Positions 24,658 through 31,484 of a stretch of DNA of 36,221 nt are shown here, piece by piece. Every line of letters starts with the position of its first letter. Positions within the stretch are counted from its first letter, which is position 1. The stretch comes from an uncultured Ignavibacteria bacterium (GTDB taxonomy: Bacteria > Bacteroidota > Ignavibacteria > Tepidaquicellales > Tepidaquicellaceae). Made by a program: the position numbers and the translations under genes. Below the pieces are notes generated by a model that was given only the letters and a program-made list of their open reading frames with translations, ran no database searches and was not told the origin of the DNA. The stretch is from contig CALMST010000213.1 in NCBI GenBank assembly GCA_937872315.1, positions 1 to 36,221 on the forward strand, given 5' to 3'.

Positions 24658-24979
24658 TATTTTATTTTTGGTATATCTTCAATATTGTAATAAACAGGCA
24701 GATCTTTGGATATTATCGGTTCGGTTTCTTTTCTGACTCCGGGATTGTCTCCTGGTATAAGGCACTGCTATTAATAACAGCCTGTGAAATTTCCTTTACA
24801 GTTTTATATTTATCAGCAATGTCTGATTTTTCAATGACCGGTAATACCGTATTCATTCCAATTAAAGGAATGTGTCCGATTTCAAGAAGTCTTGCGGCAG
24901 CTATGTTCATAGCATCAAGATTCGCTTTTTTCTTTAACACGGTATCTGCTGTATGAGGCCGGGCTAATCCAATTATCAT
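24657..24979 (-). pseudogene. DUF4406 / nucleoside deoxyribosyltransferase-like gene with a frameshift
   Basis: Read from the ATG at 24979 the frame gives 'MIIGLARPHTADTVLKKKAN', 'LDAMNIAAARLLEIGHIPLIG' and 'KYKTVKEISQAVINSSALYQ', then runs into an unlike tail and stops at 24713. Changing frame near 24752-24763 restores 'GDNPGVRKETEPIISKDLPV' and 'YYNIEDIPKIK', ending in TAA at 24657-24659. 'SPG-x-R-K-E' followed by 'LPVYY-x-I-x-D-I-P' is what such proteins show at their ends. One missing base explains the break. The whole would be about 107 residues. Either an assembly error or a recent pseudogene. Family assignment is by recall of the pattern. Confidence 0.65.
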
Positions 24980-25016
24980 ATTAACTTATAATTTAAAATA
25001 ATAAGATTTAAAAGAT

Positions 25017-25337
25017 TTAACCATTTGAAAGTTTCAAACCTATTATGCCCATAATTATCAGCATTACAGAAATTATCCTGAAAGCAGTTGCCGGATCTTT
25101 GAATAAAATAATGCCGACTGTAAAAGCGCCGACTGCACCTATACCCGTCCAGATGGCATATGCAGTGCCCATTGGTATCTCCCGCTGCGCGAGAAAAAGG
25201 AAGAATCCGCTTGCGATCATGCAAACGGACGAGAATGTTATCCATGCAACTTTGTTCTCTGTCGTACCGGCAAGCTTCAGACCCAATGGCCAGCCAATCT
25301 CAAGAAGTCCCGCAATGAAGAGATAAATCCATGCCAT
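25017..25337 (-). CDS. SMR-family exporter, SugE/Gdx type
   Basis: A 106-residue, four-helix small multidrug resistance protein. It opens 'MAWIYLFIAGLLEIGWPLGLK' with G10, the membrane-embedded E13 and W16 in the positions used by the SugE/Gdx subgroup, and has 'REIPMGTAYAIWTGIGAVGA' and 'LIIMGIIGLKLS' as in SugE. Characterised members of this subgroup (Gdx-Clo, E. coli SugE) export guanidinium in exchange for protons; others move quaternary ammonium compounds. Some SMR proteins need a second paralogue, and none is present here, so a homodimer is likely. No guanidine riboswitch was recognised upstream. It lies 79 bp downstream of a VOC gene and 37 bp upstream of the frameshifted gene. Confidence 0.93.
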   Translation of the reverse strand: MAWIYLFIAGLLEIGWPLGLKLAGTTENKVAWITFSSVCMIASGFFLFLAQREIPMGTAYAIWTGIGAVGAFTVGIILFKDPATAFRIISVMLIIMGIIGLKLSNG

Positions 25338-25416
25338 GATTGAAATGGTAAATTTTAACAGTAAATAAAATTGAATCTGTGATATTTACAGCTTTAAATA
25401 ATTAAGTAAGATATAT

Positions 25417-25812
25417 TCAATTATTTATCAGCTGAACCAGGGTAATAACATTGCCGTAAAGATCCAGAAAATTCAAAAGCATATACTCTTCCGTAATTTC
25501 CGGTTCCCTTACTATTTTGACTTCGTTATTTATTAATGTTTCAAGATGGTCATCAAATGAATCAGTATAAAGAACAAATACAGGCTGTCCCGAGGTCTGA
25601 TTTCCGACTCTTTCCTTTTCTTCATCGGTTATGGCTTTAAGAAACCATATACCGGCGGAACTCTCTGAGTTAAACCCGACATGTAAATATCTTAATCCTC
25701 TGTCGTCTGTTAGATCAAAAAATTTTTTGCATCCGAGATTTTTTTCATAAAACTCAAATGCTTCATCATAATCTTTTACTAAAATAACTACTCTGCCGAG
25801 TTTTGTATTCAT
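25417..25812 (-). CDS. VOC-family (glyoxalase-like) protein
   Basis: A 131-residue VOC protein: 'GRVVILVKDYDEAFEFYEKNLGCKKFFDLTD' is the family's first beta-alpha-beta unit, then 'RYLHVGFNSESSAGIWFLKA' with a His in the first ligand position, 'FVLYTDSFDDHLETL' and 'MLLNFLDLYGNVITLVQ', where the usual C-terminal 'D-P-x-G-N' is 'DLYGN'. The canonical Glu after 'GN' is missing (V-I-T-L), so a metal site may be incomplete. Substrate unknown. First gene of the group facing the WYL regulator. Confidence 0.85.
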   Translation of the reverse strand: MNTKLGRVVILVKDYDEAFEFYEKNLGCKKFFDLTDDRGLRYLHVGFNSESSAGIWFLKAITDEEKERVGNQTSGQPVFVLYTDSFDDHLETLINNEVKIVREPEITEEYMLLNFLDLYGNVITLVQLINN

Positions 25813-26140
25813 TCTGATTTTAAAATTTAATTATAAGTAAAAGGACTTTGCCCCTTCTTAAATTTACTGTCATTGATTATTAGTTTACGAATTTAATTAT
25901 AATCGTTTTTTATTGCAATCATTTAAAATTAGTTATCCGGCCAGGTGAAGAGTTAATTTTGTAAATTCGTCAAATGAGTTTATAAGACCTCTAAACCTGT
26001 TTACTTCTACGGCTCAGGAATTGGATTTTCGGACAGAGTACCTGATCCGATCATTAGTTTTAAACACATTAAGTTGAAGAATTCAGAAATCAAATTCTCA
26101 ATTAGCTTATAATTTATTTCGTAAATAATTAATTTATCAG
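25813..26140. other. 328-bp divergent intergenic region (VOC group / WYL regulator)
   Basis: No gene of convincing size is seen. It must hold the divergent promoters. TAATTTTG (25954-25961, plus strand) fits the TAnnTTTG element, with no good partner upstream. A CGGA...GTAC...TCCG imperfect palindrome occurs at 26028-26047. No obvious copy of the AGGACA-N5-TGTCCT repeat found behind the WYL gene is present here. Confidence 0.45.
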
Positions 26141-27130
26141 ATGGAAAATATCAGAGGTAAAACACAGCTGAATTTTGTTCAGCTTTCAAGAATTGCTTTT
26201 ATTGACAATGAACTCTCATCCGGCAATTATCCTTCCGCAAAAATGCTGGCTGATCAGTATCAGGTAAGCGCAAAATCAATTCAGCGGACAATTGATTTTA
26301 TGAAAACCTATTTCAATGCTCCCATAGTTTATGATAAAAAGATCAAGGGATATTATTATTCGGTTAAGAATTTCCGGCTCAATCTTCTAAGCTTAAATGA
26401 ATCGGATCTTTATGTTCTTGCTTTGATGCAAAAAGCCCTGAAACAATACACCGTTCCTTTTAAAAAAGACATTACAGGACTTTATAACAAACTCTACTAT
26501 CTTTATAATGACAGGATAAATATTCATCTGAGAGACATAGATGATGTTATCAGCTTTAAGATAGGGAGTTCAAGAAAGATCGATATTGAAATTTTTGAAA
26601 ACCTGAAAAAAGCTGTTAAGGATTATATCTCTGTGGATGCAGTATATACGGCAGGGCACAGCGGGAAGATATCACACAGACTTTTGGACCCTTATCAGAT
26701 TATAAATGAAAAAGGAGAATGGTATCTAGTTGCTTACTGCCATTCCGAAAAAGACATTAAGACCTTTTCAATAAGCAGATTCAAAAATGCGGTTCTTTCC
26801 CGGGATAAATTTGAAATTAAAAAAGACTTTGATGTTAACATATATTTTGAGAACAGCTTTGGTATTTTTGAATCCGATAAGATTTATAATGTAAAATTAT
26901 TTTTTGATGAGCAGGCTGCAAGATATATCAGAGAGAAGATCTGGCACAGGTCACAGAAGATAAAGGAGAATCCTGACGGAAGTCTTATGATCAGTCTGAA
27001 GGTAAACAGTCTAGAAGAGGTAAAATTCTGGATTTTGACATGGGGTAAAAGCTGCACTGTCATCTCGCCGAAAAAGCTTAAGGATGATCTTAAAAACGAA
27101 CTTGTTTATGCCCTGAAAAATTATAAATAA
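26141..27130 (+). CDS. WYL-domain transcriptional regulator with N-terminal HTH
   Basis: A 329-residue regulator of the YafY/DeoR-like type. Residues about 8-65 form a winged helix-turn-helix ('KMLADQYQVSAKSIQRTIDFM' is the recognition part). Residues about 165-240 are the WYL domain: 'SHRLLDPYQIINEKGEWYLVAYCHSEKDIKTFSISRFKNAVLS', with the 'W-Y-L-V' core and the 'F-x-I-S-R-F/I' strand; the rest is a WCX-type C-terminal domain. WYL domains sense nucleic acid fragments or small ligands; several such proteins control DNA-damage or defence genes, others metabolic genes. It is divergent from the VOC-SMR-SRPBCC group, a natural target; a strong inverted repeat follows 25 bp after its stop. Confidence 0.92.
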   Translation: MENIRGKTQLNFVQLSRIAFIDNELSSGNYPSAKMLADQYQVSAKSIQRTIDFMKTYFNAPIVYDKKIKGYYYSVKNFRLNLLSLNESDLYVLALMQKALKQYTVPFKKDITGLYNKLYYLYNDRINIHLRDIDDVISFKIGSSRKIDIEIFENLKKAVKDYISVDAVYTAGHSGKISHRLLDPYQIINEKGEWYLVAYCHSEKDIKTFSISRFKNAVLSRDKFEIKKDFDVNIYFENSFGIFESDKIYNVKLFFDEQAARYIREKIWHRSQKIKENPDGSLMISLKVNSLEEVKFWILTWGKSCTVISPKKLKDDLKNELVYALKNYK

Positions 27131-27154
27131 TTTTTACCGGCAATTATTATCTTT

Positions 27155-27196
27155 TCACAGCAGGACATTATTTGTCCTCCTGTGATTGTATATTTG
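27155..27196 (+). promoter_or_regulatory. Long inverted repeat overlapping a promoter-like TATATTTG box
   Basis: TCACAGCAGGACA (27155-27167), spacer TTATT, TGTCCTCCTGTGA (27173-27185): 13-bp arms with one mismatch, centred on AGGACA-N5-TGTCCT. Three bases later TATATTTG (27189-27196) matches the Bacteroidota -7 consensus TAnnTTTG exactly, which would put the repeat over the -35 region. It may be an operator, perhaps of the WYL regulator just upstream, or a hairpin ending its message. Confidence 0.55.
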
Positions 27197-27269
27197 TATT
27201 AATAAAAGGAAGACAAATATGATCTTAAAAAAAGCAACATAATAAACCCGAAACAAATCTTACTGATTT

Positions 27270-27309
27270 ACAAAAGCCGGTCAAATAAATTGCCCGGCTT
27301 TTGTTTATT
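27270..27309 (+). terminator. Hairpin terminator, plus strand
   Basis: ACAAAAGCCGG (27270-27280) and CCGGCTTTTGT (27294-27304) form a perfect 11-bp stem with a 13-nt loop, followed by TTATT. It could end the WYL message or a small transcript from the TATATTTG box. Confidence 0.65.
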
Positions 27310-27355
27310 GTCACAGAGAAACACATGCTGCACAGAAGTGATATTTTAAATTATC

Positions 27356-27395
27356 AAAAAAAACAGCCAACCCGAATAAATGGATTGGCTGTTTT
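27356..27395 (-). terminator. Intrinsic terminator of the ribonucleotide reductase gene
   Basis: AAAACAGCCAA (27360-27370) pairs perfectly with TTGGCTGTTTT (27385-27395). Read on the minus strand the stem is followed by an unbroken run of eight T. It starts about 55 nt after the nrdJ stop codon, in the right orientation to end it. Confidence 0.88.
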
Positions 27396-27450
27396 AAAAA
27401 AAACTGAACTTAATTTTAATTTCTTGTTAACTTATAACCTTTATCTGCTC

Positions 27451-30400
27451 TCAGGAGCAACCGCTGGTCTCGCCGCAGGTTATACACTTTAGACATGTAC
27501 CGTTTCTTACCATTGTCGGACTGCCGCAGTTAGTGCAAATATCACCTGTGTAACCTTTCAGCTTGGCTTCCTTTATTTTTTCCATAGTAAAAGTTGTCGT
27601 CTCGGTGGTTTTTATATTTGACAATTTTATTCTTGATTCACCTTCGGTAACAGATGATTTTCCTGTACCCGGTTTTTTAACCGGCGTTTCTTCAATTATC
27701 CTTTCACTGAAAATTTCCTCTTCATCAAAGTCAGTATCGTTATCAAGTTTGGAAAGTGCATCTATCGGAGAGCGCTGTATCTCTTCATTGTTCTCAATAT
27801 GAGACAGATCGTTTCTTCCAAGATATGTTACTGCAAGTTCCCTGAAAATATAATCAATTATGGAAGTGCTCATTTTAATATTCGGATTACCAATCACTAT
27901 ACCGTTTGGTTCAAATCGTGTATAAACAAACGCATCGACGAATTCTTCAAGCGGAACTCCGTGCTGTAAACCAAGAGATATAGCTATCGCAAAACAGTTC
28001 ATCAGACTTCTGAATGCTGCTCCTTCTCTGTGCATGTCAATAAAGATCTCACCAAGCTGACCGTTCTCGTATTCGCCTGTTCTGAGATAAACCGAGTGTG
28101 TTCCGATCTTGGCTTTCTGTGTATATCCTTTTCTTCTGAAAGGAAGTTTTCTTCTCTTTGCAATGTATCTGTGAATGATCCTTTCAGCTACTTTTACAAT
28201 GTCGTTGGTTCTTGCCGTCGCCGCAGTGATGTCATCGTTTGCATTGTAATCTATGTCTTCATCATCGGTAACACTGTTGAGAGGCTGCGATAATTTCGAT
28301 CCGTCTCTGTAAAGAGCATTGGCTTTTACGCCGAGACGCCATGAGGTCATGTAAGCGCTTTTCATATCTTCAATGGTGGCGTGATTCGGTAGATTTATCG
28401 TTTTGGAGATAGCGCCGGATATGAAAGGCTGAGCAGCCGCCATTATATTTATATGGGCATCAGCATGAATGTAACGTGTTCCTTTTTTACCGCATTTGTT
28501 AGCGCAGTCAAAAATGGCATAATGTTCTTTCTTAAGATAAGGAGCTCCTTCAATTGTCATTGTACCGCAGACATAGTCATTGGCTTCTTCGATCTGTTCT
28601 TTTGTAAATCCGAGTTCTTTGAGTACATTGAAATTCGGATCGTCGAGCTGCTCTTCGGAAAAGCCCAGGGCATTCTTGCAAAAAGCTGAACCGAGGGTCC
28701 ATTTGTTAAATGCAAAATTTATGTCAAATACAGATGGGAGGGATTTTTCAATTTTTGAAAGAACATCTTTTGTAAATTCCTTTTCTGAAAGTGTATTTGC
28801 ATTTATGTGCGGACAGCCGATCAGCGATCCATGCCCAACTGTGTATTTAATTATTTCATCAATTTCCTTTTTTGAATGACCGAGGTTTTTTAAAGCAGGT
28901 GGTACGGAAGCATTTATAATTTTAAAGTATCCGCCGCCGGCAAGTTTCTTAAATTTCACCAGCGCAAAATCAGGCTCGACACCGGTAGTATCACAATCCA
29001 TAAGCAGTCCGATTGTACCCGTAGGGGCAATTACGGTCACCTGTGCATTTCTGAATCCGTACTTTTCTCCCATTTCAAGAGCAGTGTCAGAATCTTTTTT
29101 AGCAGCTTCAAGAAGATCATCCTTACAGTATTTACCGTTGATTCCCATCGGAGTAATTCTAAGTCCTTCATATTCATTTGCTGTTGCATTATAGGCAGCG
29201 CGTTTGTGATTTCTTATTACACGGAGCATATTATCTCTGTTCTCTTTGAATCTCTGGAATGGTCCGAGTTCCTTCGACATCTCCGCAGAAGCGGAATAAG
29301 AAGTCATGTGAAGTATAGAAGTAAGAGCTCCTGTAATAGAAAGCGCTTCGGGAGAATCATAAGGAATTCCCTGCACCATCAGAAGAGCTCCGAGATTTGC
29401 ATAACCAAGTCCGAGAGTTCTGTATTCATAAGAGAGCTTTGCAATGTTCCTGCTCGGAAACTGCGCCATCAGCACGCTGATCTCCAGCACCATTGTCCAC
29501 AGACGTGATGCATGTCTGTATTTTGCTATCTCAAATTTATTTTTTTCAAAATTAAAAAACTTTATAAGATTTAGTGAAGCGAGGTTACATGCAGTATCAT
29601 CGAGGAACATATATTCCGAACACGGATTTGAAGCTTTGATCTCGCCTCCCTGCGGACAGGTGTGCCAGTCATTTATCGTATCATGAAACTGTATTCCCGG
29701 ATCAGCCGAAGACCATGCCGAATAAGCAATCTGCTCCCAGAGATCACGGGCTTTTAATGTTTTACATGGCTTTGGAGATCTCTTTTCCGCGGCAGATCTT
29801 TTTAATTCAGTTCTCCAGTAGAGATTCCAGTCACCGTCATCCAAAACGGATTCCATAAATTCATTTGTTGCGCGGACACTGTTGTTTGAATTCTGCCCGG
29901 ATACAGTAACATATGCTTCCGAATTCCAGTCAGTATTGTATTCCGGAAATTCAATTTCCTTGAATCCGAGTTTGGCAAGCTGAATTACTCTTTCAATATA
30001 ATTTTCGGGTGTGTTAACCTTTCTTGCTTCGTGAATTGCCTGTGCAAGCTGTTTATTGGTCTTTCTGTCAAAACCGTCATTCTCCGGATGAGAATTGTAA
30101 CAGGCTTTGATAATTTTATTGAGATGGTAATTCAATATTTTTGAACCCGCAACCAGTGCTGCTACTTTCTGCTCTTCGACCACTTTCCAGTTTACATATT
30201 CTTCAATATCAGGATGATCAAGATCAAGTGTAACCATCTTTGCAGCGCGTCTTGTAGTACCGCCTGATTTAATGGCTCCTGCACTTCTGTCACCTATCTT
30301 AAGGAATGACATCAGACCTGACGATCTTCCGCCGCCGCTTAAGGATTCATTAGCTCCGCGGACGTTTGAAAAATTTGATCCTGTACCGGAACCGTATTTG

Positions 30401-31074
30401 AACAGTCTCGCCTCACGAACCCATAGGTCCATTATTCCGCCTTCATTTACAAGATCATCGGAAAGTGACTGGATGAAACACGCATGTGGCTGCGGATGTG
30501 TGTATGCATCTTTTGAAGTTGAAAGTTTTTCTGTATCAGGATCAATATAATAGTGCCCCTGCGACGGACCTGTAATGCCGTAAGCCCAGTTGAGTCCGGT
30601 ATTGAACCATTGCGGAGAATTAGGAGCGGCAAACTGCATTGCCAGCATGTAACAAAGCTCTTCGTAAAAGTTTTTTGCATCTTCCTCTTTTTCAAAATAG
30701 TTATGTTTCCAGCCCCAGTATGTCCAGCATCCTGCAAGGCGCGTAAATACCTGAGTGGAATCTTTCTCTGAAGTATATCTTTCTTCCTCTACTAATTTGG
30801 AAAGTCGTTCTTCATCTGGTTCGTTTCGCTGCAGCCAGTCCGGTACACCTTCTTCCTGTGCTTTCTTTAGATAAACCGGAATACCCGCTTTTCGAAAATA
30901 CTTCTGCGCCAGAATGTCGGTCGCTACCTGCGACCAGTGACCCGGAACCTTTATGTCATTCATCTCAAATACTATGGAACCATCAGGGTTTCTAATTACA
31001 GATGACCGTGTATCAAACTCGATCTGTTCAAAGGCTGTCCTGCCTTTACTTACAAAGACTCTGTTAATTTTCAT
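27451..31074 (-). CDS. nrdJ: Adenosylcobalamin-dependent (class II) ribonucleoside-diphosphate reductase
   Basis: A 1207-residue class II ribonucleotide reductase of the long form. Redox Cys C199 ('HACFIQSL'), radical Cys C485 and E487 in 'NPCSEY', and the partner C496 in '[11 protein letters not shown]' can all be placed; the 11-residue spacing of the last two is that of NrdJ. '[20 protein letters not shown]' and 'IAPTGTIG' are typical. After about residue 1100 comes a linker and a C-terminal Cys cluster ('[20 protein letters not shown]' then 'CGETSGCS'), which serves as zinc ribbon and thiol shuttle. It makes deoxyribonucleotides with B12 instead of a metal-oxygen radical, so it works with or without oxygen. 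No NrdAB or NrdD is in the window. Own terminator downstream. Confidence 0.96.
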   Translation of the reverse strand: MKINRVFVSKGRTAFEQIEFDTRSSVIRNPDGSIVFEMNDIKVPGHWSQVATDILAQKYFRKAGIPVYLKKAQEEGVPDWLQRNEPDEERLSKLVEEERYTSEKDSTQVFTRLAGCWTYWGWKHNYFEKEEDAKNFYEELCYMLAMQFAAPNSPQWFNTGLNWAYGITGPSQGHYYIDPDTEKLSTSKDAYTHPQPHACFIQSLSDDLVNEGGIMDLWVREARLFKYGSGTGSNFSNVRGANESLSGGGRSSGLMSFLKIGDRSAGAIKSGGTTRRAAKMVTLDLDHPDIEEYVNWKVVEEQKVAALVAGSKILNYHLNKIIKACYNSHPENDGFDRKTNKQLAQAIHEARKVNTPENYIERVIQLAKLGFKEIEFPEYNTDWNSEAYVTVSGQNSNNSVRATNEFMESVLDDGDWNLYWRTELKRSAAEKRSPKPCKTLKARDLWEQIAYSAWSSADPGIQFHDTINDWHTCPQGGEIKASNPCSEYMFLDDTACNLASLNLIKFFNFEKNKFEIAKYRHASRLWTMVLEISVLMAQFPSRNIAKLSYEYRTLGLGYANLGALLMVQGIPYDSPEALSITGALTSILHMTSYSASAEMSKELGPFQRFKENRDNMLRVIRNHKRAAYNATANEYEGLRITPMGINGKYCKDDLLEAAKKDSDTALEMGEKYGFRNAQVTVIAPTGTIGLLMDCDTTGVEPDFALVKFKKLAGGGYFKIINASVPPALKNLGHSKKEIDEIIKYTVGHGSLIGCPHINANTLSEKEFTKDVLSKIEKSLPSVFDINFAFNKWTLGSAFCKNALGFSEEQLDDPNFNVLKELGFTKEQIEEANDYVCGTMTIEGAPYLKKEHYAIFDCANKCGKKGTRYIHADAHINIMAAAQPFISGAISKTINLPNHATIEDMKSAYMTSWRLGVKANALYRDGSKLSQPLNSVTDDEDIDYNANDDITAATARTNDIVKVAERIIHRYIAKRRKLPFRRKGYTQKAKIGTHSVYLRTGEYENGQLGEIFIDMHREGAAFRSLMNCFAIAISLGLQHGVPLEEFVDAFVYTRFEPNGIVIGNPNIKMSTSIIDYIFRELAVTYLGRNDLSHIENNEEIQRSPIDALSKLDNDTDFDEEEIFSERIIEETPVKKPGTGKSSVTEGESRIKLSNIKTTETTTFTMEKIKEAKLKGYTGDICTNCGSPTMVRNGTCLKCITCGETSGCS

Positions 31075-31130
31075 TTACATAAAATGTTTTTTCTTTTAAT
31101 GAAATATAATTTAGAATAAAATTTTGAAAC

Positions 31131-31157
31131 TAATTCCGATAAAATAATACGGAATTA
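31131..31157. promoter_or_regulatory. Inverted repeat TAATTCCG-N11-CGGAATTA before nrdJ
   Basis: Perfect 8-bp arms with an 11-nt A/T spacer, 57 nt before the nrdJ start codon on its leader side. It could be a regulator site or leader hairpin. The same core and spacing occur at 20373-20397. Confidence 0.4.
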
Positions 31158-31387
31158 ATATATAATTAATAAAGAGTTAATATAGATTTAATTTTTAATT
31201 TTTTTTTATTTGTTCTGAAAGTAAGGTATATCAATTTTGCTTATTATTTTTAATAAAAAATAATTTTTATCAGTGGGTGGAAGTAAAAATTTTTATGTGT
31301 AAAATTATGAGAAATGATTTTTAAATGCAAACGTTTTTAAAAAATTTCACTATTGACTATAAAGTATTTTTAGCAGTAAAAATGTAA

Positions 31388-31436
31388 AAATTTTTTTTAC
31401 TCAAATTTTCAAAGAAATTTTTTTTACTCAAATTTT
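31388..31436. repeat. 22-bp perfect direct repeat, 27-bp period
   Basis: AAATTTTTTTTACTCAAATT plus TT occurs at 31388-31409 and again at 31415-31436, separated by CAAAG. It lies between the cytochrome stop and nrdJ, about 315-365 nt before the nrdJ start. Low complexity but exact over 22 bases. Confidence 0.8.
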
Positions 31437-31484
31437 TGATGCGGATTTCCGCAGGATCTTTTAACTGAATGGACCGAAAATAAT

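Larger units (their letters stand above)
27131..27450. other. 320-bp region between WYL regulator and ribonucleotide reductase: operator-like repeat, promoter-like box, two hairpins
   Basis: No protein gene of normal size. It contains, in order, a 13-bp-arm inverted repeat (27155-27185), a TATATTTG box (27189-27196), a 7-codon ATG frame (27219-27242) behind an AAGGAAG, a perfect 11-bp-arm hairpin (27270-27304), and the nrdJ terminator (27356-27395). Together these look like a small transcript of about 100 nt between two convergent genes. Confidence 0.5.
31075..31484. other. 410-bp very AT-rich region upstream of nrdJ
   Basis: No gene is seen. It should hold the nrdJ promoter and leader. It contains an inverted repeat (31131-31157), an A/T-only palindrome (31243-31264), a perfect 22-bp direct repeat (31388-31436) and a TGCGGA-tt-TCCGCA palindrome (31440-31453) after the cytochrome gene. 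The B12-box core of a cobalamin riboswitch was not recognised. Confidence 0.5.

Noticed and set aside
25338-25416. Guanidine riboswitch before the Gdx-type exporter
   Set aside because: The 79-bp spacer shows neither the ykkC core nor the paired ACGR loops of the mini forms; it is plain AT-rich sequence.
25838-25858. A second copy of the AGGACA palindrome before the VOC gene
   Set aside because: AAGGACTTTGCCCCTT has only AGGAC/CCTT in common and the wrong spacing; it is not a convincing site.
26028-26047. CGGACAGAGTACCTGATCCG as an operator of the WYL regulator
   Set aside because: Only the outer CGGA/TCCG and the central GTAC are symmetric; the middle positions do not pair.
31243-31264. 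A/T-only hairpin ATTATTTTT-aata-AAAAATAAT as a terminator
   Set aside because: A stem without GC pairs in a region of this composition is expected by chance and would be unstable.
31075-31484. Possible cobalamin riboswitch before the B12-dependent ribonucleotide reductase
   Set aside because: CAGTGGG at 31271-31277 recalls the B12 box, but the rest of the conserved core (GGGAA...GGTG...CCGCC) is missing on both strands and the DNA is too AT-rich.
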